Below are positions 17,256 to 26,368 of a DNA stretch of 64,000 nucleotides, piece by piece. This stretch comes from Terrisporobacter glycolicus ATCC 14880 = DSM 1288. Its GTDB lineage: Bacteria; Bacillota; Clostridia; Peptostreptococcales; Peptostreptococcaceae. Within the stretch, counting starts at the first letter, position 1. Each line of letters begins with the position of its first letter. The DNA is taken from positions 3,596,001 through 3,660,000 of the forward strand of contig NZ_CP117523.1 in assembly GCF_036812735.1 (NCBI RefSeq), written 5' to 3'. The position numbers and the translations under genes were made by a program. The notes beneath the pieces are model-generated. The model was not told the origin of the DNA. It made no database searches and saw nothing but the letters and a program-made list of their open reading frames with translations.

Positions 17256-17906
17256 CTACCTTTTTATCCATAATTTTAAATTTCTATAGTTTTTATCAAA
17301 TATTATAATTACTGTAATAATAAATTTTTTGCTACCTTTAATTATTTTTTCTGTTACATTAAATTGAAGTGAAATTCTTTTTATTGGTAATCTCCTTTTT
17401 TCATACATAAAATCCACTAAAGGTTTTTCTTTGCTGACTTTTTCAGATAAGTTTATAGCATTTTCTCTTGTTTTTTTATGTTTCGGAGCATCATCAACTA
17501 AATCCTCAAAATCAAAACCAAATTCCTTCATATGCATCTTTAAATTTTCTATTTCATCTTTTAAATAATTTTGATCTTCAATAGGATTAACAATTTCCTC
17601 ACTAAACTCTATCCCTTCATCTTTTAAACTTTCTAAGGATGGATCTAAACGATGTTTGTTTTCTTTTAATAAATAGTTTTTTATTCTACTCCCTATTACT
17701 AAGCTTGCGAAAGGTAGAAATGGACCTTTGTCTTCACTATATTTTTTCATAGCTTCATGAAATGCCAGTACACCTATACTAAACTCTTCATCATTTTCAA
17801 TTGAAACATATCTCTTAGTTACTTTGCTTATTGATTTAATGATAAAAGGAAAATGTTCTTCAATAAATTCATTTTCCCCTTTTAAACTGCTTCTTTTTAA
17901 ATTCAT
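17256..17906 (-). CDS. sigI: RNA polymerase sigma factor SigI
   Basis: 216-aa SigI. The N-terminal region 2 is recognisable (ENEFIEEHFPFIIKSISKVT, then NDEEFSIGVLAFHEAMKKYS and FLPFASLVIGSRIKNYL). The C-terminal part holds the SigI-specific HTH region (KRRLPIKRISLQFNVTEKII). SigI factors respond to heat, envelope or polysaccharide cues transmitted by a cognate RsgI, which follows immediately. AGGAAG site at the start. I did not find the usual autoregulatory SigI promoter motif upstream; an AT-rich sigma-A-like region is all I see. Confidence 0.9.
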   Translation of the reverse strand: MNLKRSSLKGENEFIEEHFPFIIKSISKVTKRYVSIENDEEFSIGVLAFHEAMKKYSEDKGPFLPFASLVIGSRIKNYLLKENKHRLDPSLESLKDEGIEFSEEIVNPIEDQNYLKDEIENLKMHMKEFGFDFEDLVDDAPKHKKTRENAINLSEKVSKEKPLVDFMYEKRRLPIKRISLQFNVTEKIIKGSKKFIITVIIIFDKNYRNLKLWIKR

Positions 17907-18073
17907 TTATCTTCCTTTCTTTATAATTTATATTAACTCATTTATGATAATTAAAATTATAGTCATAGTTTTATGGAGAAAGAGTATAACTTTAATTCCT
18001 TTTATATTATATAATACAATTGCTATTTATCATTTAGGTACTTTTTCCCTTATTAACATAATTTCTTAACAAA

Positions 18074-18099
18074 AAAAGAGATTTTTAAAAATCTCTTTT
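18074..18099. terminator. Terminator at the aldo/keto reductase 3' end
   Basis: AAAAGAGATTTTT / AAAAATCTCTTTT palindrome that overlaps the stop codon region of the minus-strand gene. Confidence 0.7.
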
Positions 18100-18928
18100 A
18101 TACTACTTTATATAAATTTTCATATTTTTGTGGTTTCATTCTTTCATTTTCATTAATAGTATCTATTTCATCTATATCCTCTTTTTCTATCTCAAAATCA
18201 AATATATCGATGTTTTCTCTAATTCTACTAAATTTACTTGTTTTTGGTATAGCAATGACGTTATTTTGTAAATGCCATCTTAATATTATTTGCGCTTCAC
18301 TTTTATTGTATTTTTTAGATAATTTTTTAATTATGATATTTGATGACAACTGTCCTCTCATTATGGGACTCCATGCTTGAACTACAATATTATGTCTTTT
18401 ACAAACTTTTAATAATTCTTTTTCTGAACGTTTAGGATGTATCTCTACTTGATTTACCATAGGATTGATTTCTGAAAAACCTATAATTTCTTCTATTTGT
18501 TTTGCTGTGAAATTACAAACTCCTATTGCTCTAACCTTTTTTTCCTTGTATAAATACTCCATAGCTCTCCAAGTTTCTTTAATATTTTCTGTTGGCCAAT
18601 GTACTAAATATAAGTCTATATATTCTAGTCCTAACTTATCTAAAGATTTATTAAAAGCATTTATTGTATTTTCATATCCATCATCATCAATCCACACCTT
18701 TGTAGTTACAAATAATTCTTCTCTAGGTATACTAGACTCTCTTATACCTTTACCTACACATTCTTCATTATTATAAAATGACGCTGTATCTATACTTCTA
18801 TATCCTAAATTAATTGCTTCTTTTATAATATTACACGCTTCATCATTTTTATTTCGTAATTTATATGTTCCAAACCCTACAATAGGAATCTCTACCCCAT
18901 TAGATAATTGTCTAATCCTTATTTCCAT
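18098..18928 (-). CDS. Aldo/keto reductase
   Basis: 276-aa NADPH-dependent oxidoreductase of the AKR5-like group. The catalytic tetrad is visible: Asp in SIDTASFYNNEE, its Tyr in the same motif, Lys in VTTKVW and His in LVHWPTENIKE. Also GVCNFTAKQIEEI and the C-terminal cofactor motif AIPKTSKFSRIRENI. It would reduce small aldehydes or ketones; substrate unknown. GGAGG site. Monocistronic. Confidence 0.92.
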   Translation of the reverse strand: MEIRIRQLSNGVEIPIVGFGTYKLRNKNDEACNIIKEAINLGYRSIDTASFYNNEECVGKGIRESSIPREELFVTTKVWIDDDGYENTINAFNKSLDKLGLEYIDLYLVHWPTENIKETWRAMEYLYKEKKVRAIGVCNFTAKQIEEIIGFSEINPMVNQVEIHPKRSEKELLKVCKRHNIVVQAWSPIMRGQLSSNIIIKKLSKKYNKSEAQIILRWHLQNNVIAIPKTSKFSRIRENIDIFDFEIEKEDIDEIDTINENERMKPQKYENLYKVV

Positions 18929-19020
18929 TTTTAAACCTCCACTAAAATGTCCTTCATATACCCATAATTTTAATAATATATTATTTATTGTGAACCAGCA
19001 ACTATATTAATATAACCAAA

Positions 19021-19053
19021 AACACCTTAAATATATAATATATTTAAGGTGTT
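19021..19053 (-). terminator. Terminator of the MarR-ABC operon
   Basis: 15-bp perfect stem AACACCTTAAATATA with 3-nt loop, followed by T-rich sequence on the minus strand. Confidence 0.8.
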
Positions 19054-19076
19054 TTGCTATTTATATATGATTATAT

Positions 19077-20933
19077 TTACATAGCTTCTTTATCTGCAAA
19101 TTGTGAATTATATAGATTTGCATAGAAACCATCTTTTGCAATTAATTCTTCGTGATTTCCTTGTTCTACAATATCTCCATCATTAATAACTAATATTAAA
19201 TCTGCATTTCTTATAGTAGATAATCTATGAGCAATTACAAAACTTGTTCTTCCTTCCATTAAATTATCCATAGCTTTTTGTATTAAAAGTTCAGTTCTTG
19301 TATCAACAGAACTTGTTGCTTCATCTAATATTAATATTTTAGGATCTGCCAATATTGCACGAGCTATAGTTAATAATTGTTTTTGACCTTGTGATATATT
19401 ACTTGATTCTTCATTTAATAACATATTGTATCCGTCTGGTAAAGTTTTTATAAAATGATGAACATGGGCTGCTTTAGCAGCATTTATTACTTCATCATCA
19501 CTAGCATTTAATCTACCATATCTAATATTTTCCTTTATTGAACCACTAAATAACCACGTATCTTGAAGAACCATTCCAAATAGTTCTCTAAGTTCTCCTC
19601 TATTAAAATCTTTAACATTGTGACCATCTACAAGTATAGCTCCAGAGTTTACATCGTAAAATCTCATTAATAATTTTATCATAGTTGATTTACCTGCTCC
19701 TGTAGGTCCAACTAGTGCAACTTTTTGTCCTGGTTTTACATGAGCTGTAAAGTCTTTAATTATAGTTCTATCTTTATCATATCCAAACCTAACATTTTCA
19801 AAATCAATTCTACCTTCTAATCCTTCTATACTTACAGGATTTTCTACTGTTACATCTTCTTCCTCTTCATTTAGGAATTCAAATACTCTCTCAGCTGCAG
19901 CTGCAGTAGATTGCAATTGATTTGATATTTGGGCCATTTGTGCTATTGGTTGATTGAAACTTCTTACGTATTGAATAAATGACTGAATATCACCTACTTC
20001 AATTCTATTTTTTATAACTAAATATCCACCAAGTATTGAAACAACAACATAACTTAAATTTCCAACAAACATCATTATAGGCTGCATTGTACTTGATAAA
20101 AATTGAGCTCTCCATGCTGAGTCATACAGTTTGTTATTAATTTTATTAAATTCTTTAATAGATTCTTCTTCTCCGTTGAATGCTTGAACTACTGTGTGAC
20201 CACCATATAATTCTTCCACCTGTCCATTTACATTGCCTAAATATTCTTGTTGGCTTTTAAAGTACTTTTGAGATTTTTTAATAACAAAAGAAATTATAAA
20301 TAATGATATTGGTATAACTACTAATGCACTAACTGTCATAAGTACACTTATAGTTAACATCATTATTAATACTCCTACTAAAGTAGTAACAGACGTTATT
20401 ATTTGTGTTAAACTTTGATTTAAACTCATTGCTAAAGTGTCTATATCATTTGTAAACCTTGATAATACTTCCCCGTGAGTTTTTGTGTCAAAATATTTCA
20501 TAGGTAATCTATTTATTTTTTTCACTAGCTCATCTCTAAGATTATATGCTACCTTTTGAGAAATTCCACTCATTACATAACCTTGTATAAATGAGAATAT
20601 GGCACTTACTATATAAAGTATAACTAAAGCTATTAATATCCTTTTTATAGCTTCAAAATCTATTCCACTACCTTCTCCAGATACTTTACCAACTAAACCA
20701 TTAAATATTTCTGTTGTAGCTTTACCTAATATTTTAGGTCCTATTACTGAAAATGTTACACTTCCTATGGCAAATATAAATACTATTATTATCGATAATT
20801 TATATTTAGCTAAGTAAGACATTAATGTTCTCATTGTTCCCTTAAAGTCTTTTGCTTTTTCTACTGGTCCACCCATTGCAGGACCACCCATAGGTCCTCT
20901 CGCTCTTCTTTGTCTATTGCCTTCTCTACTCAT
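19077..20933 (-). CDS. ABC exporter half-transporter (catalytically canonical subunit)
   Basis: 618 aa, six-helix type I exporter domain (about residues 40-330) plus nucleotide-binding domain: Walker A GPTGAGKSTMI, signature ISQGQKQLL, Walker B ILILDEATSSVD (catalytic Glu present) and H-loop IAHRLST. The N-terminus carries a basic, Gly/Pro/Met-rich leader (RARGPMGGPAMGGPV). Its ATG overlaps the stop of the upstream half-transporter by 8 nt, so the two are translationally coupled and form a heterodimer of the BmrCD/TmrAB type, for multidrug or peptide efflux. Confidence 0.92.
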   Translation of the reverse strand: MSREGNRQRRARGPMGGPAMGGPVEKAKDFKGTMRTLMSYLAKYKLSIIIVFIFAIGSVTFSVIGPKILGKATTEIFNGLVGKVSGEGSGIDFEAIKRILIALVILYIVSAIFSFIQGYVMSGISQKVAYNLRDELVKKINRLPMKYFDTKTHGEVLSRFTNDIDTLAMSLNQSLTQIITSVTTLVGVLIMMLTISVLMTVSALVVIPISLFIISFVIKKSQKYFKSQQEYLGNVNGQVEELYGGHTVVQAFNGEEESIKEFNKINNKLYDSAWRAQFLSSTMQPIMMFVGNLSYVVVSILGGYLVIKNRIEVGDIQSFIQYVRSFNQPIAQMAQISNQLQSTAAAAERVFEFLNEEEEDVTVENPVSIEGLEGRIDFENVRFGYDKDRTIIKDFTAHVKPGQKVALVGPTGAGKSTMIKLLMRFYDVNSGAILVDGHNVKDFNRGELRELFGMVLQDTWLFSGSIKENIRYGRLNASDDEVINAAKAAHVHHFIKTLPDGYNMLLNEESSNISQGQKQLLTIARAILADPKILILDEATSSVDTRTELLIQKAMDNLMEGRTSFVIAHRLSTIRNADLILVINDGDIVEQGNHEELIAKDGFYANLYNSQFADKEAM

Positions 20934-23229
20934 TTTCTAACTCCTCCTTTGAAAGTTGTGATAATGCTATTTCTTTATAGATCTCACAATTTTTTAGAAG
21001 TTCTTTATGTGTTCCTATTCCAACTACTCTTCCTTCATCTAATACTACGATTTGATCTGCATCTAAAATTGTACTAATTCTTTGAGCAACTATTAATACT
21101 GTACTCTCTTTAGTTTCTGTTTTTAATGCTTTACGAAGTTTCGCATCTGTTTTAAAGTCTAGAGCAGAGAAACTATCATCAAATATAAATATTTCTGGAT
21201 CTTTTGCTATTGCCCTTGCAATAGATAATCTCTGTTTCTGACCACCTGATACATTTGATCCACCTTGAGATATTTCAGAATCAAATTTATCTTCCTTGTC
21301 ATTTATAAAATCTATTGATTGAGCTATCCTTGCTGCTTTTATTATTTCTTCTTCTGTAGCATCTTTTTTACCATATCTTAAGTTTGAATCAATTGTTCCA
21401 GAGAACAATACTCCTTTTTGTGGAACATAACCAATTTTATCTCTTAAGTCATGAAGTGATACATTTTTTATATCAGTTCCATCAACTTTAATTTCACCTT
21501 CTGTTACATCATGGAATCTTGGTATCAAATTAATTAATGTTGACTTACCACTTCCTGTACTTCCAATAAATGCTGTTGTTTCACCTGGTTTTGCAGTAAA
21601 GTTAATATCATGTAATATTTTTTCATCTGCATCTGGGTACTTAAATGAAACATTTTTAAATTCAACTAAGCCTTTTTTATTGTTGTCAAAAGTTTTAGGA
21701 TTTTTATCTTCTTTAATTACTATATCTTTGTCTAATACTTCATTTATACGTTTAGCTGATACTGCTGCTCTTGGCAACATAACAGAAACCATTGATATCA
21801 TTAAAAATGACATTACTATTTGCATTGTATATTGAATAAATGCCATCATATCTCCAACTTGCATTGCTCCAGTATCGATATTTTTTGCACCTACCCAAAC
21901 TATTAATACTGATATAACGTTCATAACAAGCATCATAGCTGGCATCATACAAGACATCATTCTATTAACAAACATATTTACTTTAGTTAGATCTTTATTA
22001 ACTCCATCAAACCTATTTTCTTCAAATCTTTCTGTGCTAAATGCACGTATAACAGGAAGCCCTGTTAATATTTCTCTTGTTACTAAATTTAATTTATCTA
22101 CTAGGTTTTGTAATAATTTAAATCGAGGCATTACTGTTGAGAATAATATACCTACTATTATAACAACACCTACAACTGCCACACCTATAATCCATGTCAT
22201 AGATGTATTTGTATTCAGTGCTTTGTATATACCCCCTAGTGCCATAAATGGTGCGTAAAATACCATTCTTAACATCATAACTGTCATTTGTTGTATTTGT
22301 TGTATATCATTTGTACTACGCGTTATTAATGAGGCTGTAGAAAACTCAGTCATTTCTTTACTAGAAAATCTCATTACTTTTTCAAATGTTTTGGATCTTA
22401 AAGTACGTCCTAAAGATGCTCCTACTTTTGATGCTAAAAATCCTACTGTAATAGCTGCTATCACACTCAGTACAGTTATTCCAATCATTATTGCTCCTGT
22501 AGTAAGTATGTATTTTGTTTGAAGACTTCCAGTATCTATACCAATTTCATTGTATTCATCCTTAACAAAAGATACCGCACCCTGGCTAATCATGGCATCT
22601 GGCAAATCAACCAGTTGTTTATCAATTTCTTTGATTATGCCATCTCTTTGATCTTTTGTCATCGATTCCAATATATTAAATATATCCATATTTTCCATAT
22701 TAGTATTCATTGAAGCATTTGTCATATTTCCTTGTGTCATGTTTTGTGACGACATATTCGATGCCATATTCTTTTTCATTTGTTCTTGGATCATTTTACT
22801 TGATTCATCATCACTTTCTAATCCATATAGAATCAATTCTGGCTTACCAAGTATATTCTCTAATTTTGATAAAGTATCTTCTTTATCTGTATTTAATAAA
22901 TATAAATCTTCTTTATCTAATGCTGGATAGGATTCTTTGTACTTATTGAGTTCATCACTACTTAAAGAATCCTTACTTAATAGTTTATAATTATCTAATA
23001 TAGTATTTTTATTTTTATCACTCATAAAAATAAAAAGTTTATCCATTTGACTCTTTCTTATTACCTCTGGAACAGAATTTTCTATTCCCCCTTGTTGTAT
23101 ACCTATATTAATAATATTTGAAGTATAAGTAGGTAAAGATAGTTCACAACTTGCTTGGCCTGCTAGAAGTAATATAATAATAAAAATTATAAAACTTGAA
23201 TTTTTTAAATGCTTAAATATTTTTAACAT
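20926..23229 (-). CDS. ABC exporter half-transporter with a large Met-rich extracytoplasmic insertion
   Basis: 767 aa, about 150 longer than its partner. Between the first helix (about 12-29) and the second (about 241-262) lies a 200-residue extracytoplasmic insertion. Residues 146-181 are Met/Asn-rich, with nine Met (NMSSQNMTQGNMTNASMNTN). The nucleotide-binding domain has Walker A GSTGSGKSTLI, signature VSGGQKQRLS and Walker B IFIFDDSFSALD, where Asp replaces the catalytic Glu. That is the degenerate subunit of heterodimeric exporters. It follows marR by 28 nt and is under the same promoter. Substrate unknown. Confidence 0.92.
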   Translation of the reverse strand: MLKIFKHLKNSSFIIFIIILLLAGQASCELSLPTYTSNIINIGIQQGGIENSVPEVIRKSQMDKLFIFMSDKNKNTILDNYKLLSKDSLSSDELNKYKESYPALDKEDLYLLNTDKEDTLSKLENILGKPELILYGLESDDESSKMIQEQMKKNMASNMSSQNMTQGNMTNASMNTNMENMDIFNILESMTKDQRDGIIKEIDKQLVDLPDAMISQGAVSFVKDEYNEIGIDTGSLQTKYILTTGAIMIGITVLSVIAAITVGFLASKVGASLGRTLRSKTFEKVMRFSSKEMTEFSTASLITRSTNDIQQIQQMTVMMLRMVFYAPFMALGGIYKALNTNTSMTWIIGVAVVGVVIIVGILFSTVMPRFKLLQNLVDKLNLVTREILTGLPVIRAFSTERFEENRFDGVNKDLTKVNMFVNRMMSCMMPAMMLVMNVISVLIVWVGAKNIDTGAMQVGDMMAFIQYTMQIVMSFLMISMVSVMLPRAAVSAKRINEVLDKDIVIKEDKNPKTFDNNKKGLVEFKNVSFKYPDADEKILHDINFTAKPGETTAFIGSTGSGKSTLINLIPRFHDVTEGEIKVDGTDIKNVSLHDLRDKIGYVPQKGVLFSGTIDSNLRYGKKDATEEEIIKAARIAQSIDFINDKEDKFDSEISQGGSNVSGGQKQRLSIARAIAKDPEIFIFDDSFSALDFKTDAKLRKALKTETKESTVLIVAQRISTILDADQIVVLDEGRVVGIGTHKELLKNCEIYKEIALSQLSKEELENE

Positions 23230-23257
23230 CTTTTCTCCCTTTCTTCATTTTATGATT

Positions 23258-23725
23258 TTATTTTTCTGACTGCAATTCTTCTATAACATCATAAAGTTTT
23301 CCAAACAGACGAATTAAATTATCAGTATCTTCTTCGCCCATTTTTTCAACTACTTGGCAAGTAAAATTCTCAAATTTTCTATTTTGATCTTTTAAAAAAG
23401 CCTCTCCTTCTTGAGTTAATTTAACGTATACAACTCTTCTATCACCTTTGTTAGAAGTCCTTTGAATATATCCTTTTTCCTCCATAACATTTAACATCTT
23501 TGATGTAGCTGGCTTCGTAATACACAAATCTTTCGTTAACTCAGATGTTTTCATACCATAATAATTTTCATCTTGCTTATTGTTCAAATAATCGTTATAA
23601 ATAACCTTCATTGTCATAAGCATACCCGGTTGAAATTCTTGAGATTTTTTATGTTTATGAGCTAGCTTTTTTATTTTTGCTATAGAATCTAAAAATTCTT
23701 TAGATTTTTTTTGTAGCATACTCAT
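23258..23725 (-). CDS. MarR family transcriptional regulator
   Basis: 155-aa winged-helix regulator: MKTSELTKDLCITKPATSKMLNVMEEKGYI is the HTH, followed by the wing SNKGDRRVVYVKLTQEG. It is the first gene of a marR-ABC-ABC operon whose promoter is covered by a long inverted repeat (23753-23801), so it very probably represses its own operon until a toxic ligand binds. Cys residues (DLCIT and FTCQVV) could give redox sensitivity; this is speculative. Confidence 0.92.
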   Translation of the reverse strand: MSMLQKKSKEFLDSIAKIKKLAHKHKKSQEFQPGMLMTMKVIYNDYLNNKQDENYYGMKTSELTKDLCITKPATSKMLNVMEEKGYIQRTSNKGDRRVVYVKLTQEGEAFLKDQNRKFENFTCQVVEKMGEEDTDNLIRLFGKLYDVIEELQSEK

Positions 23726-23752
23726 TACTTTTCATCCCTTTCTGTTTATTTT

Positions 23753-23801
23753 AGTTACCTATGGTAATAGTTAACTAAAGCAACTATTATTATAGGTAAC
23801 T
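23753..23801 (-). promoter_or_regulatory. MarR operator: 20-bp inverted repeat with 9-bp centre
   Basis: Left arm AGTTACCTATGGTAATAGTT (23753-23772) is matched by AACTATTATTATAGGTAACT (23782-23801), mismatched only at two central positions. The left arm also contains the small palindrome TTACC-TAT-GGTAA. The right arm covers the -10 element. Confidence 0.8.
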
Positions 23802-23817
23802 TTTTTCACTTAGTCAA
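23789..23817 (-). promoter_or_regulatory. Sigma-A promoter of the marR-ABC operon
   Basis: Minus-strand TTGACT (23812-23817), 17-bp spacer, perfect TATAAT (23789-23794), with the -10 inside the operator. Confidence 0.85.
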
Positions 23818-23977
23818 GTTAAATTTTATATCGTTAACACAATAACGTTTTCAAGAGTATAATATACTATTATTTCATTATTATTTGCACTTATATCCTC
23901 CTAATAATCTATTTTTGATGTTGTAAATATTTGTATTTTATTTTCATTGATGACTTTTTAGAATGATTGGTAAATTT

Positions 23978-24007
23978 TTCACATTTATTAACTATAAATG
24001 ATATAAT
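23978..24007 (+). promoter_or_regulatory. Promoter of the 241-aa gene
   Basis: TTCACA (23978-23983), 18-bp spacer, TATAAT (24002-24007) with an extended -10 TG. Confidence 0.65.
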
Positions 24008-24066
24008 TGTATTAGATAGATTTTTATGTATTATATATTTTTTTTATAAGGGTGGGTTGATGAGTT

Positions 24067-24792
24067 ATGAAGTTTGATTGTTTTTATTATCCTATTTTAA
24101 GTGAAGATGAATGTGTAGTTAAAAGTATTGAAGGAATTCGTAATTTTAATTTTGGAGATAAGGTTCCTACAAAAACTTTATATTACAACTACAATTCTAG
24201 CTTTGTTATTTTCCAAAATAGTAAGCTATTTATTGTTGAAGATGGTATCCTAAAAGAAGAAGCTAATATAGATGATCTTAAGTTTCCATTAAAAATCATA
24301 TTTAATCGTGGAACTCAATTAACAATTGATAAAAAATCAGATCTATCATCTATTAGATTACTAGTACCTGGATTTTTTGAAGATGAAAAATATTTAGGTG
24401 AATTGTTTTTCTTGTCAGAAGTTTATACAAGAAGAATAAGAGATGCTCAGTATCGTGTAATGAATGACCTTACTAATTCAGTAAGTGATGTTAAATACCT
24501 TAATGATGAAATTCACAAGGCAACAAAAGGCTTATTAAGCCAATTAAAAATCATACAAGAAAAATTTATAAAATTAATTGAAGATAATCCTTCTTTAATT
24601 GACGATTATCTAAATTATATGAACTTTCATAGTGAAGAAGATATGTTGCAAATTGGAATTAATAAGTATTTTGAAGAACATACAGAACAATATAATGAGT
24701 ATAGAAAAAATTCTTTAATATACAACAGAAAACCGATCTATCCTAAATTCAAGTTAGAACATCTAATAAGTTCAATTAATAAGTATAAATAA
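24067..24792 (+). CDS. Protein of unknown function
   Basis: 241-aa soluble acidic protein that I do not recognise. Residues about 1-115 look beta-rich (KTLYYNYNSSFVIFQNSKLF, LKIIFNRGTQLTIDKKSDLS). Residues about 125-200 are helical (RDAQYRVMNDLTNSVSDVKY, LLSQLKIIQEKFIKLIEDN). No signal peptide, membrane helix or metal motif. It has its own promoter and terminator, so it is a real monocistronic gene. The start at 24067 lies 10 nt after GGGTGGG. Confidence 0.7.
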   Translation: MKFDCFYYPILSEDECVVKSIEGIRNFNFGDKVPTKTLYYNYNSSFVIFQNSKLFIVEDGILKEEANIDDLKFPLKIIFNRGTQLTIDKKSDLSSIRLLVPGFFEDEKYLGELFFLSEVYTRRIRDAQYRVMNDLTNSVSDVKYLNDEIHKATKGLLSQLKIIQEKFIKLIEDNPSLIDDYLNYMNFHSEEDMLQIGINKYFEEHTEQYNEYRKNSLIYNRKPIYPKFKLEHLISSINKYK

Positions 24793-24815
24793 TATTGTAA
24801 ATTTTATAATATATA

Positions 24816-24860
24816 AAAAAGCTATATCAAAACAAATTTATTGTTCTGGTATAGCTTTTT
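24816..24860. terminator. Bidirectional terminator after the 241-aa gene
   Basis: AAAAAGCTATATCA stem with G-T wobble and T-run; also serves the convergent lysozyme gene at 24864. Confidence 0.75.
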
Positions 24861-24863
24861 AAG

Positions 24864-26204
24864 TTAATTCAATCTAATTACATGACCTTCATATAACTCT
24901 TTATCACTTGTTAAGTTATTATTTTCTAGTAAATCTTTTTCTGTTTTATTAAATTTTTTTGCTATTTTTAATAATGTATCTCCTTTTTGTACAGCATAGT
25001 AATCCCTAAATCCTTTTCCATCCTTTATTCTTCCTGAAGATTCTATTTTTAATACTTCACCTGTATATATTAAATTAGGGTTTGATATACCATTTAATTC
25101 TATTAAATCCTCAATTGTTGTATGAAATTTTTTAGCTATACCATAAAGAGTATCTCCTGATTTAACAATATATGTTCTTATATACTGTTTATTTGAAATA
25201 GATTTACTTGGCCCCCTCTTAAGACTTGGTATCTTCAAGATTTCTCCTGGATATATTAAGTTTGGATTTGATATATCATTTAATTGAACAAGTTCATCTA
25301 CTGTTGTATGAAACTTACTTGCTATACTTGATAGTGTATCTCCACTCATTACAACATAAGTGCTATAGAATTTTTTTCTAAGTTTTTTTCTTTCTTCTCT
25401 TTTTTCCTCTGGATAAATTTTTAATATTTGCCCTGGATATATTAGATTAACATCTGTAATACCATTAATGCTTCCTAATTCTTTTACTGAAACATCATAT
25501 CTCTTAGCTATTTCACTTAATGTATCTCCATTTTGTACTGTATAATAAATTACTCTTTTATCTTTTGACTCTTCTTTTCTAGTCCCTGGAATATGTTTTT
25601 TATTATCTAAAAATATTTCCTCATGAAATATATCTAAATCTGTATTTGTATCTATTCCTTCTACTCTACCTGTATCAGAATACTGCCATGCTGCATATTT
25701 ATCTCCCCAGACTGGATTTGATTGAGGTGAATTTATGTCAATCTGAGCAATCCATAAAGGATAATTCTCTAATCCTATACCTGCATATAAGTTATTCTGT
25801 GCAAAGTTTGTATAAGTATATACAGCTACATCTATTCCACTTAATCTTTTAACTTCTTTTAAAAATTCAATTGCTTGCTTAGTTAATTCGTAATTGCCTA
25901 GTCCTCCTGTTTGTTCTAAATCTAGAACTAATTTAATATCTGCATGAAGACCGCTTATTGTTTCTACAAAATACCTAGCTTGTTCTACTGGTGTTGGAGA
26001 AGATCCTGGATTAAAAAAATGATAAAATCCAACTTTTAAATTATTTTTTTTTGCACCATCATAAAATTCTTGTAAATATGGATCTCTATAAAAAGTTCCT
26101 TCTGATGCTTGAATAATAACTGCTTCTACACCGCTATTAGCCACATCATCCCAGTCAATTGTTCCTGACCAGTTACTAACATCTATTCCTCTGTATTTAG
26201 ACAT
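24864..26204 (-). CDS. GH25 lysozyme with four LysM domains
   Basis: 446-aa peptidoglycan muramidase. The GH25 domain (about 1-200) starts with RGIDVSNWSGTIDWDDVANS and has VLDLEQTGGLGNYEL (catalytic DxE) and WQYSDTGRVEGIDTNTDLDI. Four LysM repeats follow, each with the YxVxxGDTLxxIAKxF pattern: VQNGDTLSEIAKRYDVS, VMSGDTLSSIASKFHTT, VKSGDTLYGIAKKFHTT and VQKGDTLLKIAKKFNKT. There is no signal peptide, so it may act during mother-cell lysis or spore processes, or exit by another route. GGAGG site; monocistronic. Confidence 0.92.
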   Translation of the reverse strand: MSKYRGIDVSNWSGTIDWDDVANSGVEAVIIQASEGTFYRDPYLQEFYDGAKKNNLKVGFYHFFNPGSSPTPVEQARYFVETISGLHADIKLVLDLEQTGGLGNYELTKQAIEFLKEVKRLSGIDVAVYTYTNFAQNNLYAGIGLENYPLWIAQIDINSPQSNPVWGDKYAAWQYSDTGRVEGIDTNTDLDIFHEEIFLDNKKHIPGTRKEESKDKRVIYYTVQNGDTLSEIAKRYDVSVKELGSINGITDVNLIYPGQILKIYPEEKREERKKLRKKFYSTYVVMSGDTLSSIASKFHTTVDELVQLNDISNPNLIYPGEILKIPSLKRGPSKSISNKQYIRTYIVKSGDTLYGIAKKFHTTIEDLIELNGISNPNLIYTGEVLKIESSGRIKDGKGFRDYYAVQKGDTLLKIAKKFNKTEKDLLENNNLTSDKELYEGHVIRLN

Positions 26205-26368
26205 ATATTTCCTCCAATATAATAATACTATATTTAAAAATAAATTAAATACCTTGATTTATTATATTTTTCTTATATAAATCTTGTGATTAGATTATTT
26301 TTGCTCTTTTCAGGGTATTATCATAATGATAAAATAAATATTAATAATTTATAACTAAGGAGATAAAA

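Noticed and set aside
24864-26204. Phage endolysin / prophage remnant
   Set aside because: GH25 plus LysM resembles an endolysin, but no holin or other phage genes adjoin it; a chromosomal autolysin or spore enzyme is simpler.
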